Of a DNA stretch of 64,000 nt, positions 27,086 through 36,391 are shown one piece after another. The translations under genes and the position numbers were made by a program. Under the pieces are notes generated by a model that saw only the letters and a program-made list of their open reading frames with translations, did no database searches and was not told the DNA's origin. Location of the stretch: contig NZ_CP082293.1 in assembly GCF_019880205.1 (NCBI RefSeq), positions 171,470 through 235,469 on the forward strand. Direction: 5' to 3'. The first letter of the stretch is position 1. Every line of letters begins with the position of its first letter. Origin of the DNA: Pantoea alfalfae (GTDB taxonomy: Bacteria > Pseudomonadota > Gammaproteobacteria > Enterobacterales > Enterobacteriaceae).

Positions 27086-28348
27086 TTACCACCAGGCTTC
27101 AACCTGTACGCCGAAGTTCCAGGTGTTATTACTGGTGTTGTCTTTGAAGCTGTGTCCATCCTCTGAGTCATTCAGGTAAGAGGCAAACAGTCGAAGTTCC
27201 GGACGAGACATAAATTCGGGACCGGCTGCCAGACCCAGCGCCAGCGTATATTTCTGTCCTGCCGCTTTATAATCGCTGCCCACTTTGTTTTCATCTTTCT
27301 GCCAGAAGCTACCGACTTCACCGATGCCGCGGACATACTGCGTAAACTGATACTGACCACGCCCCACCAGCGACAGCAGGGTACTTTTGCGGCTCTGTGC
27401 GGTGACATCGTCCGCCGATCCCCAGGTAAAGACCTGATTCAGTGAGAACTTGTCGGTGATCGGGAGCAGACCGGTGTTAATCACGCGGTAGCCGGTGGCG
27501 TTTTGAGTATCATTCCACATGTCATACCAGCCGCCGCCCTGCGAAATCATGTTCTGCGCCAGACCTTTGTTGGCGTACTGGAACACCAGCTTCTGGTAGC
27601 CGCCCCACATGTCCTGACTGATTTCACTGGTGAGCATGACGCCGTTATCTGCGTCATACAGTCCACCATATTCTTTCTGTTTGTTGGTGGTGTTTGGCAT
27701 GGCGTAATCAATACCAAATTCGGTCCAGGCGCCGTTCCAGGGTTTCCAGCCGGCATAGCGAAGATCGAGGTAGTTAATGTTGACGTCGTTGTCGCCATCG
27801 ACGCGGTAATCCACGTCATTCGCATCGCCACGAATCCAGGCAAAGGAGATAGCGCCCGGACCCAGCGTGTAGTTTTCGATACCGGCACCTGAACCCGAGA
27901 TGTTCCAGTACTTGGTATCAATGATGTGCAGATCGTGACGCTGGTAGTAGCGTTTACCGCCCCAGATCACCGCATCTTTATCACCCGGCACCAGTCCTTT
28001 GATCTGCAGGTTGAGCTGACGCAGGCCAAATTGCGCATCGTCGCCGAAGGTAGTTTCGTTATCGTTTGAGCCGTCGGAGAACATACTGACCATGGTGTCG
28101 ACGTAAAAACTGACGTCATCCTTTTTGTAGACTTCGCTGCCCAGCTCAACCTCGCCATAAGTGTCGGCTTCATTGCCGAGACGGCCAACCTTGTTCTTTT
28201 GATACTCTTCAATACCGCCATCCTGTGATACGCCAACGCCACCACGCAGATAGCCATGGAAATCGATGTTGTCGATGGCGGCATAGAGCGTCGGGGAGGT
28301 CAGGGCCGCAGCAAGCGTCACAGCAGCAGTACGTAACCTTGTTTCCAT
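27086..28348 (-). CDS. Maltoporin-family outer-membrane porin (LamB-like)
   Basis: A 420-residue protein with a signal peptide (METRLRTAAVTLAAALTSPT) and the N-terminal FHGYLRGGVGVSQDGG found in LamB-type porins (usually FHGYARSG). It continues with LGNEADTYGEVELGSEV and WGGKRYYQRHDLHIIDTKYW, all typical of sugar porins, and ends in aromatic residues (VEAWW), the signal for outer-membrane assembly. In this locus it should pass galacto-oligosaccharides, as the GanL porin does in Dickeya. The start at 28348 fits the signal peptide and has GAGGA upstream. It is divergent from the LacI-type gene. Confidence 0.88.
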   Translation of the reverse strand: METRLRTAAVTLAAALTSPTLYAAIDNIDFHGYLRGGVGVSQDGGIEEYQKNKVGRLGNEADTYGEVELGSEVYKKDDVSFYVDTMVSMFSDGSNDNETTFGDDAQFGLRQLNLQIKGLVPGDKDAVIWGGKRYYQRHDLHIIDTKYWNISGSGAGIENYTLGPGAISFAWIRGDANDVDYRVDGDNDVNINYLDLRYAGWKPWNGAWTEFGIDYAMPNTTNKQKEYGGLYDADNGVMLTSEISQDMWGGYQKLVFQYANKGLAQNMISQGGGWYDMWNDTQNATGYRVINTGLLPITDKFSLNQVFTWGSADDVTAQSRKSTLLSLVGRGQYQFTQYVRGIGEVGSFWQKDENKVGSDYKAAGQKYTLALGLAAGPEFMSRPELRLFASYLNDSEDGHSFKDNTSNNTWNFGVQVEAWW

Positions 28349-28614
28349 GTTATCCTCAGTTTTTATTTGTAATACGTTCACATGACAGCGGCAGTAAACG
28401 CTTTTTGTCAGATGAGTGACAAATAAAATCGCGATAATGTGTGATTTACTGCAAATAAAATGGCGGAATCTGTAACGATTAGTGAATCAGATCACCAAAT
28501 TTTACGATGTGAAGGTATTACTTTTATTTTTTATTCGCGCAATGTGACTGCGGTAGTCTGGCTGACATCAGGGCTGTGATAACATTCCGCCATCGGTAAT
28601 CAGGGATGCGAATT
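28349..28614. promoter_or_regulatory. Divergent control region of porin and LacI-type genes
   Basis: This 266-base AT-rich region must hold both promoters. A half-conserved CRP-like site (TGTGATTTACTGCAAA) lies near 28440. No clear palindromic LacI-type operator could be picked by eye. Confidence 0.45.
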
Positions 28615-29685
28615 ATGAAATCAAAAAATGCCACCTTAGAGGATGTCGCCCGTCATGCTGGCGTGTCGTATCAGACGGTATCAAGGGTTCTGAATAAGTC
28701 GGCAAACGTCTCGGAGTCAACGCGGCGCAAGGTGGAACACGCAATTGAAACCCTGCGCTACGTACCCAACCGCCTGGCTCAGCAGCTGGTGGGCAAGCAG
28801 AGTACAACTCTGGGTCTGGTAACGACTTCGCTGGCGTTGCATGCGCCCTCACAGGTGGCCGCTGCGGTTAAACGTTATGCGAATGCTGCGGACTACCAGG
28901 TGCTGATCGCCATGATTGATGAGAACGTCAATCAAAGTCTGCAGGATTGCATCAATGAACTTAAATCTCAGCGGGTGGATAAAGTGATCATCAATGTCCC
29001 GCTGGAGAGCAGCGCTGCTGAGCAGGTCGTGCAGGAGAACGACGATATTCTCTGTCTGTTCCTTGATGTTGATCCCTACAGCGCAGTGTTTAACGTTTCG
29101 TTTAACCCGGCTGACGGCACCCGCGCCAGCGTCAAATACCTCTATGAGCAGGGGCATCGCGAGTTTGCCCTGCTGGCGGGTCCTGAGCAGTCGGTCTCCG
29201 CCAATCTGCGGTTAAAGAGCTGGCTCGACACGCTGGAAAGCTACCGTCTGAGGCCGGTCAGCATCAGCCACGGTAACTGGGATGCGCAGAGTGGTTACAA
29301 TGGCGTGCTGCAACTGCTGCGTGAAGCGCCAGAGTTCAGTGCACTGCTGGTGGGCAACGATCAGATGGCGCTGGGTGTGCTGAGTGCGCTGCATCAGCGT
29401 GGTGTGGCCGTGCCTGGGCAGATTTCGGTGATTGGCTACGATGACACTTATGAAAGTGCCTTTTTCCATCCGTCGCTGACCACGGTGTCGCTGGATCTCG
29501 ATTTGCAGGGCAAAGAGGCGGTTGCCCGTCTGTTGCTGGCCAGTGAGCAGGACGAGCAGCGTTCCTCCTCGATTCTGCCGGCAAAGCTGGTGGTGCGCAG
29601 CTCGACCGGTATCGCCGGACAGCAGCAGCGTGATTTAAAGCAGATTGCGGAACAACTGCGGCTGATTGCCAGCCGGCTTGAGTAG
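28615..29685 (+). CDS. LacI-family transcriptional regulator of the galactan locus
   Basis: A 356-residue regulator. The helix-turn-helix TLEDVARHAGVSYQTVSRVL and hinge LRYVPNRLAQQLVGKQ are the standard LacI N-terminus, and the sugar-binding domain contains VIGYDDTYESAFFHPSLTTV and a C-terminal SSTGIA. It resembles LacI more than GalR in the DNA-reading helix (YQTVS). It is divergent from the porin and lies at the end of the galactan genes, so it most likely represses them until galactobiose or a similar ligand is present. The start at 28615 gives the normal N-terminus. Confidence 0.9.
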   Translation: MKSKNATLEDVARHAGVSYQTVSRVLNKSANVSESTRRKVEHAIETLRYVPNRLAQQLVGKQSTTLGLVTTSLALHAPSQVAAAVKRYANAADYQVLIAMIDENVNQSLQDCINELKSQRVDKVIINVPLESSAAEQVVQENDDILCLFLDVDPYSAVFNVSFNPADGTRASVKYLYEQGHREFALLAGPEQSVSANLRLKSWLDTLESYRLRPVSISHGNWDAQSGYNGVLQLLREAPEFSALLVGNDQMALGVLSALHQRGVAVPGQISVIGYDDTYESAFFHPSLTTVSLDLDLQGKEAVARLLLASEQDEQRSSSILPAKLVVRSSTGIAGQQQRDLKQIAEQLRLIASRLE

Positions 29686-29869
29686 CGGGGAGCCAGGCAA
29701 AGATAAAAAAGCATAACAACACCTCGCTGCTATGCTCAGATCAGGATAACGTTTCTGAATGTCAGAAAAATTACCTATTGCCTGAGCTGGTCGGTAAACG
29801 GGCATTCTTACTACCTGTAAGCCAGCCGGCATGCTCAGCCCGATTCCTCTACATCCAGGATGTTACACT

Positions 29870-30196
29870 ATGCTGTGGCTTGAACAGGGACTTTACCTCA
29901 GGATCGAAGAGTTAGCGCATGGCCCCAGGCCGCTGCCGCTTTCCAGTGGCTTTACCCCGCAGACCGCTTATCGCGCACTGGGCTGCTTTAACCCCTCTGA
30001 AACCTCAGATGCTTACTACATTCTTTCAAATGACCGTGACGAAATCTGGTTTATCTGCAACCGGCATCTGAGAACCGTTTTTCTTGATGCCAGCAATACA
30101 GCATTTCGGGTGAAAATGCAGGAGCCAGTAGAAAGTCTGCCCGTCCTCTCTGCTGCGCATGAAGGGCTTATCGTCTCGCTGGAGCGGCCAGCCTGA
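29870..30196 (+). CDS. Hypothetical protein
   Basis: A 108-residue soluble protein with no motif I recognise. It contains several aromatic residues, YILSNDRDEIWFICNRHLRT in the middle and a mixed beta/alpha character. The start at 29870 (MLWLEQGLYL) has AGGA upstream; a longer form from 29831 is possible. Unbroken length and a ribosome site support a real gene. It stands between the LacI-type regulator and a terminator for the gene on the other strand. No function is suggested by the context. Confidence 0.6.
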   Translation: MLWLEQGLYLRIEELAHGPRPLPLSSGFTPQTAYRALGCFNPSETSDAYYILSNDRDEIWFICNRHLRTVFLDASNTAFRVKMQEPVESLPVLSAAHEGLIVSLERPA

Positions 30197-30230
30197 TTTA
30201 ACAACCTGCACGGACGACGACAGATCAGAT

Positions 30231-30256
30231 AAAAAATAGCCGCCATCACTGGCGGC
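30231..30256 (-). terminator. Rho-independent terminator of the four-repeat membrane protein gene
   Basis: GCCGCCA (30239-30245) and TGGCGGC (30250-30256) form a 7-base stem with loop TCAC. On the minus strand it is followed by TATTTTTT. It lies 53 bases after the stop of the membrane-protein gene. Confidence 0.82.
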
Positions 30257-30308
30257 CCTGACCAGGTTTAAAAAGAAGCGTTACCTTTAATTCTTCCGGT
30301 CGTGCTTT

Positions 30309-31082
30309 TTAATTCGCGGGGGCGGTCTTCATTGCCGCGCGCTGTGGCAGCACCACCAGAAAAGCGATGATGATCAGTGCCAGCGTCAGCGAGGCGCCAT
30401 AGCGACTCAGCGCCAGTCCGCCTGAAGCAAGGGGTTTGTCCAGGAAGTCACCGACAACGGCACCCAGTGGCCGGGTCAGGATAAAGGCTGCCCAGAACAG
30501 CGCGGTGCGTGAAAGGGAAGTAAAGCGACTTGCCGCCCAGATGATCGCCAGCGCGCCAACAAACAGCAGGATCCCGCCATCGTAACCCAGCCCTTCGCTG
30601 TCTGCCGTCCAGTCACCCAATGCTGTTCCCAGTGTCTGAGAAAACATAATGGTGACCCAGTAAAAACTCTCAGTAACAGCGTTGTTTACCGAACTCACTG
30701 CGACCGTTCCACAGGTCATTTTCCAGAGAAAAAGAGAGAGGATCAGCAGAGTGCTCAGCAGCAGCGTACCGCCCAGATAACCCATGTTCAGTGAGCGATC
30801 GGCAAAGTCCGCCATCGTTGTACCGACAGTGGTCGTCGCCACGACGGTGAACCAGTAGATCCATTTGTTGAAGCTGGTGCGATTGATCTGCACTACGACA
30901 GCGACCAGAAAGATGATGGCGAAAATCAGTGTTCCGGTCAGGTAACCGAGATTCATCGACATCGTCACCGCATCGCCGCCGGTTTCACCCAGGGTGGTTG
31001 CAGCGATTTTAGTCAACCAGAAAGCCGCGGTAACGGCCGGAACTTTACTCAGAGCGTGAGAAGCTGTGTTGTTATTTTGCAT
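30309..31082 (-). CDS. Membrane protein with four W-x14-D repeats (COG4705-like)
   Basis: This 257-residue protein is almost all membrane helix. It contains four copies of the same element: FWLTKIAATTLGETGGD, YWFTVVATTTVGTTMAD, YWVTIMFSQTLGTALGD and FWAAFILTRPLGAVVGD. The conserved Trp are at residues 22, 77, 142 and 197 and the Asp exactly 15 residues later (37, 92, 157, 212). The spacings 55, 65, 55 suggest a two-repeat unit that was duplicated. It matches the COG4705 uncharacterised membrane-protein family as I remember it. The buried Asp and Thr/Gly could line a cation path. Single-gene unit with its own terminator. Confidence 0.8.
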   Translation of the reverse strand: MQNNNTASHALSKVPAVTAAFWLTKIAATTLGETGGDAVTMSMNLGYLTGTLIFAIIFLVAVVVQINRTSFNKWIYWFTVVATTTVGTTMADFADRSLNMGYLGGTLLLSTLLILSLFLWKMTCGTVAVSSVNNAVTESFYWVTIMFSQTLGTALGDWTADSEGLGYDGGILLFVGALAIIWAASRFTSLSRTALFWAAFILTRPLGAVVGDFLDKPLASGGLALSRYGASLTLALIIIAFLVVLPQRAAMKTAPAN

Positions 31083-31841
31083 AGGGTGATTCTCCGGATA
31101 AGCCCTGCATGGGCTAATACAGCGGAGATGTTATAGGATTAATCTTAAGGAAAGATTAAGCTGCACAAGAGGTGAGAGAAATTTTCGACCGGCTTTTTAC
31201 TGCTGCCTTGAGGATGGAAATGCGCCACGATAAGCAGTTTTTAAAGGCCAGGTGCTATTATGATTCTGTATTAAAAGATTTTTTATACGTCTTGCGGGGT
31301 GTTAAATCCTCACTGCCCTGAAGGGCTTTTCAGAATGGCTCAGATGGCTCTTTCTGACAGCACATTATCTGCGAGTAAAAAAATTAACAAATTGTGAAGC
31401 GCAATTAATTGTCAGCAGCTTAGTCTTTGTCAGTCTGGCTATCAGTCCCTCCGCCATTCAGCCAGCCGGAATGACATGACTGAGTGACGCCCCAAAACCC
31501 GCAGGGATTTACTGTCGGAACAATGTTCTGCCGGTTCCAGGGTTCACAGCCATCAGACAACAAGCCGTGATTAAAGATTATGTCCCGATGAGCCGATATA
31601 CACAGACTCATACTTCTGACACTGCAACCTGACAGCTTTACGTAATGCCACAGGAGAAGGCACCTCAGAAACTGCTGCCGGTAAGGCCTCAGTTTCCACC
31701 AGCATTTATCACGGCCCGCAATACTGAACCCTTATCCATAGCCTCCCTCAGCTACAGGCAGGCATTAACGGTTATAATCAGGTCTGTAGCGACGTGTATT
31801 GAACTTATTTAACATCGTCAGCAACGTCGGAGTCGGCCACC
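31083..31841. other. 759-base region without a recognised gene
   Basis: Both strands carry only short frames with no family pattern or good ribosome site. The composition is uneven, with an AT-rich left half and a GC-richer right half, so it may be gene debris. The promoter of the diguanylate cyclase gene should be at the right end. Confidence 0.4.
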
Positions 31842-33089
31842 ATGAATCCAATGATCAAACCTTCTTTTACCGCTGTTTGGTCTACGGATGCTCAGGGGAT
31901 CTGCATCGCCAGTCAGGAAAGTCCTGCGGGTCTGATACCTGAGCTTAAAGGCGTGACGCTGAGTTCATGGCTGAGACTGGCGCAGGCTGACGACGATGCA
32001 AAGATCGCACTGCAACTGACTGCAGCCCTGGAATTGCTGAGGCCTTTCCATATTGAAGTGCCGATTCATTGTCTGGATGGCAGGACGCGTCGGGTTCTTG
32101 TTTCCGGCCTGCCGGATTGCCAGCCTGGCACCTCCCATCTGCAATACAACGGCTTTATTCTGGATGTGACCGGGCAGCGTAAAGCGCTGGAAGATGCACT
32201 GCGCACGGCGGCGGAATATCGTCTTCTGATTGAAAACAGTACCGATCTGATCGCCCATTGCGACGCGGAGGGCAGATACGTATCAATTTCTCCCTCTTAC
32301 AGCGAAATCATAGGCTGGACAACCGAAGAGGTTGTGGGGCAACTGGTCGTGGATTTCCTGCACCCCGATGACCGCGAGTTAGCTACCGAAGCGCTGGGAT
32401 GCATCTTCAGCGGCGGGGTACTGCCGGATGTCGTTGAGGTGCGTAAACTGCATCGCGACGGCCATTACATCTCACTGGGTACCAAAGCCTGTGGCGTCAT
32501 CAATCCCAGTTCAGGAAAAAATATTGGTGCCGTGCTGGTGTCGCGCGACATCACGCGGGACAAAGAACGGATGCGTAATCTTGAGAGGCTGGCAACCCTG
32601 GACACGCTGACCGGGCTGCACAATCGTGCCTGGATTAACGAGAAGGTGGGATTCATGCTGGCGCAGGCAGACGATCAGGCCTACACCACAGTGATGTTTA
32701 TCGATTTGAATGGCTTCAAGGCGGTGAACGATCTGATGGGTCATGCAACAGGCGATGCCCTGCTGCAGCAGGTCAGTGAACGGTTGCAGCACTGTATGCG
32801 TCCGGGCGACTCCGTTGCCCGACTGGGTGGTGATGAGTTTGTTGTGGCTGCTAAATGCAGCAATCACGAGGCCGCGTCAGCTATTGCCCTGCGGATTATT
32901 GACAGTCTGCATGCACCTTTCGCCATCAATAGCATGGATGTACGCATCGGCGCAGCGATTGGTATCAGCCTTGCCCGCTTCGGGACAGCAACAGCTAAAA
33001 TGTTATTCGAGAATGCAGATAAGGCGATGTATCAGGCTAAAGCACGACGTGATGGTTCTTATCAGTTTTTTGAGCCAGCAGCGGAGTAG
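31842..33089 (+). CDS. PAS-domain diguanylate cyclase
   Basis: A 415-residue soluble protein. An N-terminal PAS-like segment (1-110) is followed by a clear PAS domain (about 120-235, YRLLIENSTDLIAHCDAEGR, ending DITRDKE) and a GGDEF domain with the intact active site GGDEF at residues 329-333. A product-inhibition site RPGD lies at 320-323, five residues before it. It should therefore make cyclic di-GMP and be feedback-inhibited. There is no EAL domain, membrane segment or secretion signal, so the signal is cytoplasmic. The PAS domain could bind a small ligand or haem. It stands alone. Confidence 0.9.
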   Translation: MNPMIKPSFTAVWSTDAQGICIASQESPAGLIPELKGVTLSSWLRLAQADDDAKIALQLTAALELLRPFHIEVPIHCLDGRTRRVLVSGLPDCQPGTSHLQYNGFILDVTGQRKALEDALRTAAEYRLLIENSTDLIAHCDAEGRYVSISPSYSEIIGWTTEEVVGQLVVDFLHPDDRELATEALGCIFSGGVLPDVVEVRKLHRDGHYISLGTKACGVINPSSGKNIGAVLVSRDITRDKERMRNLERLATLDTLTGLHNRAWINEKVGFMLAQADDQAYTTVMFIDLNGFKAVNDLMGHATGDALLQQVSERLQHCMRPGDSVARLGGDEFVVAAKCSNHEAASAIALRIIDSLHAPFAINSMDVRIGAAIGISLARFGTATAKMLFENADKAMYQAKARRDGSYQFFEPAAE

Positions 33090-33199
33090 CCGTTGTATAT
33101 GATGGCGCGTCTCCGCTTCCACTCCTTAAGTGGTTATCCTGCACTTATCTGCGCATCACCCTACGCTATCAACATGCAGGAACGTCGCTCAGGCTAAGT

Positions 33200-33583
33200 T
33201 CATGCAGATTCTTCGCTATCCCGCCCTTCATCATAATCCACCTGCGCCTGCTCCATGGCACCTCCATGTTGCTTTGCCCAGTTCACCAGCGCGACGAAAG
33301 GATCCTGCAATGTCCGGCCCAGCGGCGTAATCGCATATTCGACCGCCACTGGCGATGAAGCAATCACACGGCGGCTTACCAGTCCGTTGCGTTCCAGCCG
33401 GCGTAAGGCCTCTGTCAGAGATTTATGGGTGATGGGGTCGAGCCTGCGTTTGATGGCATTAAAACGTGAGGGCTGAGAGCATAATACAGTCAGGATTAAG
33501 ACCGACCACTTATTCGCTACCTGTTCCAGGACAGGGCGCGTGCTGTTGATCTCGGCCAGTAGCTGGGTGATATCAGTTGCCAT
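33200..33583 (-). CDS. HxlR-family transcriptional regulator
   Basis: A 127-residue winged-helix regulator. The core VANKWSVLILTVLCSQPSRF, LDPITHKSLTEALRRLERNG and VEYAITPLGRTLQDP is typical of HxlR/MarR-like DUF24 proteins. The conserved N-terminal Cys of many redox-sensing members is absent at the usual position, so it may sense a ligand instead. The start at 33583 has AAAGGA upstream. It is divergent from the SDR gene at 33682 and the 98 bases between contain repeated sites, so it probably controls that gene and itself. Confidence 0.87.
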   Translation of the reverse strand: MATDITQLLAEINSTRPVLEQVANKWSVLILTVLCSQPSRFNAIKRRLDPITHKSLTEALRRLERNGLVSRRVIASSPVAVEYAITPLGRTLQDPFVALVNWAKQHGGAMEQAQVDYDEGRDSEESA

Positions 33584-33603
33584 GAGGTTTCCTTTAGGAT
33601 ATC

Positions 33604-33658
33604 TGGTGTACATCAGGTGCGTAATTGACACTAAATATAATAAATATACCATCAGGTG
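33604..33658. promoter_or_regulatory. Candidate HxlR operator and divergent promoter
   Basis: TGGTGTACATCA (33604-33615) is a near-perfect dyad. CATCAGGTG occurs twice, at 33611-33619 and 33650-33658, flanking an AT-rich core with TTGACA at 33626. The arrangement suits a regulator dimer binding between the two genes. Confidence 0.5.
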
Positions 33659-33681
33659 TCTAACCTCTATCCGGAGTCGCA

Positions 33682-34410
33682 ATGATGAAACTGAGTGGAA
33701 AAATCGCCCTTGTCACCGGGGGTAATAGCGGTATCGGTCTTGCTGTCGCTCGCCGTTTTGCAGAGGAAGGTGCACGCGTTTTTATCATCGGCCGACGGGA
33801 AGCGCAGCTGGCTGAGGCAGTCGCACTGATCGGCGGTCAGGTCGAGGCCATCCAGGGCGATATCACCCGCTCAAATGACCTTGCGCGTCTGTTCGAAACC
33901 CTGGGCACCAGAGCGGGTCGCCTTGATATCCTCGTCAACGCTTCAGGTGTGTCAGAACCGGCCAGCCTGGAAGAGACCACGGAAGAACACATCGATCGCG
34001 CTTTTAATCTGAATGTGCGAGCCATGGTGCTGACGGTGCAGCACGCAGTGCGGCTGATGGGCGAGGGCAGCAGTGTCGTGCTGGTGGGTTCCGTTGCGGG
34101 CGCGATAGCGAATCCCGGTTATGGCAGCTATTCCGCCAGCAAGGCCGCGGTACGGTCTTATGCCCGCACCTGGAATAGTGAGCTGGCACCGCGCGGCATC
34201 AGGGTCAACACGCTGAGTCCTGGTCCGACCAATACCCCGATGTTTGACCGGGCCAGCGATGAAGTCAGGCAGACGCTGACCGCCCGGATCCCGGCAAAGC
34301 GGCTGGGAAATCCTGAGGAGGTGGCGGCTGCGGCACTGTTCCTGGCTTCAGATGAAAGCAGCTATATCAGTGGCACCGAGCTGGTGATTGATGGCGGGAT
34401 GATTGCATAA
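33682..34410 (+). CDS. SDR-family oxidoreductase
   Basis: A classical 242-residue short-chain dehydrogenase with TGGNSGIGLAVARRF at residues about 12-26, NASGVSEP in place of the usual NNAG, catalytic Ser in LVGSVAG, YSASKAA with Tyr and Lys, and the C-terminal SGTELVIDGGM. ARG/Arg residues after strand 2 (GRREAQ) suggest NADP. The partner regulator is HxlR-type, a common pair in enterobacteria and pseudomonads, often responding to aldehydes or quinones. The start has GGAG six bases upstream. Confidence 0.9.
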   Translation: MMKLSGKIALVTGGNSGIGLAVARRFAEEGARVFIIGRREAQLAEAVALIGGQVEAIQGDITRSNDLARLFETLGTRAGRLDILVNASGVSEPASLEETTEEHIDRAFNLNVRAMVLTVQHAVRLMGEGSSVVLVGSVAGAIANPGYGSYSASKAAVRSYARTWNSELAPRGIRVNTLSPGPTNTPMFDRASDEVRQTLTARIPAKRLGNPEEVAAAALFLASDESSYISGTELVIDGGMIA

Positions 34411-34651
34411 AATACCCTTGAGAGCGTCACGGGTTATCGTGCCTGTGACGCCATTCTGACCATCAGCAAAATCACTTTGCCCATTGAAGCTTTCGCAGGT
34501 ATCAGGTTGCGAAGCGAGTAAAGGCTAAGTATTCGCTGATATCGGCAGATAAGTTCCAAATTGACAAGAGCACAAAGAATAATAAATGTCGGGCTCTGAA
34601 CATCGTTAATTTCATCTTCTACATTAATGGCCCATCCCCACTCTCACCCTC

Positions 34652-35128
34652 TTAAAGTGCAGCCAGAATGGCAGCTTCCATTTTTTCCGGCGTAGTGGTC
34701 GGGGCAAATCGTTTGATGGGTTTGCCATCACGCCCAATCAGGAACTTAGTGAAGTTCCATTTAATACGGCCACCCAGCACGCCGGGTAATTCTTCTTTCA
34801 GGTAACGGAAAATCGGGTGCGTTCCGGTGCCGTTAACGTCTACTTTTCCTGACATAGGAAAACTCACACCATAGTTGATGTGGCATGTCTGCGCGATGTC
34901 ATCGGCACTACCCGGTTCCTGTTTACCGAACTGGTTACAGGGAAAACCGAGTATCACCAGGCCCTGAGCGGCATACTTTTTGTAGAGTGTTTCAAGCCCT
35001 GCATATTGTGGCGTGAATCCACAATGACTGGCGGTATTCACCACCAGAACCACCTTGCCAGCATAGTCGGCCATCGGGATTGGCTGACCATTCAGGCTGG
35101 TGGCAGAGAGTTGATAAAAGGGAGACAT
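34652..35128 (-). CDS. Glutathione peroxidase (thiol type)
   Basis: A 158-residue peroxidase of the thioredoxin fold. The catalytic Cys is in VVNTASHCGFTPQYAGLE (a Cys, not selenocysteine), the Gln in GFPCNQFGKQEPG and the Trp in IKWNFTKFLIGRDG. Such enzymes (BtuE type) reduce organic peroxides, usually with thioredoxin. The start at 35128 has GAGG upstream; the longer frame from 35173 adds 15 residues without family character. It stands alone next to a short-chain dehydrogenase. Confidence 0.92.
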   Translation of the reverse strand: MSPFYQLSATSLNGQPIPMADYAGKVVLVVNTASHCGFTPQYAGLETLYKKYAAQGLVILGFPCNQFGKQEPGSADDIAQTCHINYGVSFPMSGKVDVNGTGTHPIFRYLKEELPGVLGGRIKWNFTKFLIGRDGKPIKRFAPTTTPEKMEAAILAAL

Positions 35129-35309
35129 GATGCAATCCTCAGAGCGGAACCTGTTGTCCGTCAACATTAGCACAGTGCGGATAACGGCGTTGGATCACGA
35201 GATTGAGTGTCTGGTTCGATATTTGCGGCGCGAGCAATCGCTGAATGCACCTGGCGGGAAGAGCAGCACTCTTACCGCCAGGTAGTTAATATCATTCCAG
35301 ACACATCAC

Positions 35310-36110
35310 TTAACCATTATCGCGAAATCCGGGATAAAGACTCATCCCACCATCGATAAACAGTGTAGTGCCATGAACATAGTCGGAAAGATCACTGGCC
35401 AGCCAGACCACTGCATTCGCCACATCTTCCGCCGCACCGATACGCCCATAAGGGATGAGTTTTAACAACGCTTTACCCGCTTCGCCCTGGGTCGCTTCTT
35501 CGTTAATGGCAGTCGCGATAGCGCCGGGTGCGACTGAGTTTACGCGTATGCGATCTTCGCCTACTTCCTGTGCCAGGCTTTTCATCAGCAAATCAACCCC
35601 GCCTTTTGAGGCGGCGTAATTAACATGTCCGGCCCAGGGAATGAGCTGATGAACCGAGCTCATATGAATGATCTTACCTACAGCCCGACTGATCTCCGGG
35701 CGGTGCTCCTGGTCACGAAACTGACGCAGCGCAGCCCGTGCGCAAAGGAACTGCCCGGTCAGGTTCACGTCCAGAACGGTATTCCAGTCTGCAAGCGACA
35801 TCTCAATGGAAGGCGCATCTTTCTGCAGCCCTGAGTTAGCCACCAGGATATCCAGCCTGCCGAATTCAGCAATCGTCTGGGCAAAGAGATTTTCTACATC
35901 AGCCTCTTTTGATACGTCTCCCTTTACTGCAATGGCGCGTCCACCGTCTGCACGGATTTTTTCAACCAGCTCTTCGGCAGGTTCCGCCTGGCTATGGTAG
36001 TTAACCACCACACCAGCACCTGCTTTGGCAAGTGCTTCTGCGCAGGCATAGCCGAGACCTGAGCTAGCGCCAGTAACCAGTGCAACCTGATTTTCGAGTG
36101 ATAAGATCAT
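35310..36110 (-). CDS. SDR-family oxidoreductase, glucose 1-dehydrogenase-like
   Basis: A 266-residue dehydrogenase. TGASSGLGYACAEAL, the NADP-compatible NYHSQAEPAEELV, ANSGLQKDAP, SSVHQLIPWAGHVNYAASK and HGTTLFIDGGMSLYPGF match the glucose 1-dehydrogenase group, in which the C-terminal residues close the site. Sugar or another polyol may be the substrate. The gene stands alone on the minus strand; 181 bases separate it from the peroxidase gene, with a GC-rich inverted stretch but no clear terminator. Confidence 0.88.
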   Translation of the reverse strand: MILSLENQVALVTGASSGLGYACAEALAKAGAGVVVNYHSQAEPAEELVEKIRADGGRAIAVKGDVSKEADVENLFAQTIAEFGRLDILVANSGLQKDAPSIEMSLADWNTVLDVNLTGQFLCARAALRQFRDQEHRPEISRAVGKIIHMSSVHQLIPWAGHVNYAASKGGVDLLMKSLAQEVGEDRIRVNSVAPGAIATAINEEATQGEAGKALLKLIPYGRIGAAEDVANAVVWLASDLSDYVHGTTLFIDGGMSLYPGFRDNG

Positions 36111-36391
36111 GTGGCTTCCTTAATTCTGTAAATGATGAGCTTGTTAAATCCGGCGGGCTTCATCATGGCATTGAAAATCGAGGTATCGCTGACACCACGA
36201 TTTTCAGACACCCATACGATGAGAAAGCTGGTGGCCGGATCGCGCGCATGGGCCTGGGACACTGAATTATAGATGCGAAGTGCGGGGTTGGTTGATGTTG
36301 TGGTCGGTATCGGCATTGGCGGAAAATGACCGGGATGCATTTGGGTTCATCTCCTTTTATCCTGACTGTAATCATCAAAAAGGGTATCAGC

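Noticed and set aside
31083..31841. Search for RNA genes in the 759-base gap
   Set aside because: No tRNA-like cloverleaf, riboswitch core or strong hairpin with T run could be found by eye.
36107..36340. Minus-strand frame of 77 codons whose stop overlaps the start of the SDR gene at 36110
   Set aside because: No family pattern, no good ribosome site, Pro/Thr-rich start of unlikely composition. The overlap with the SDR start alone is not enough evidence.
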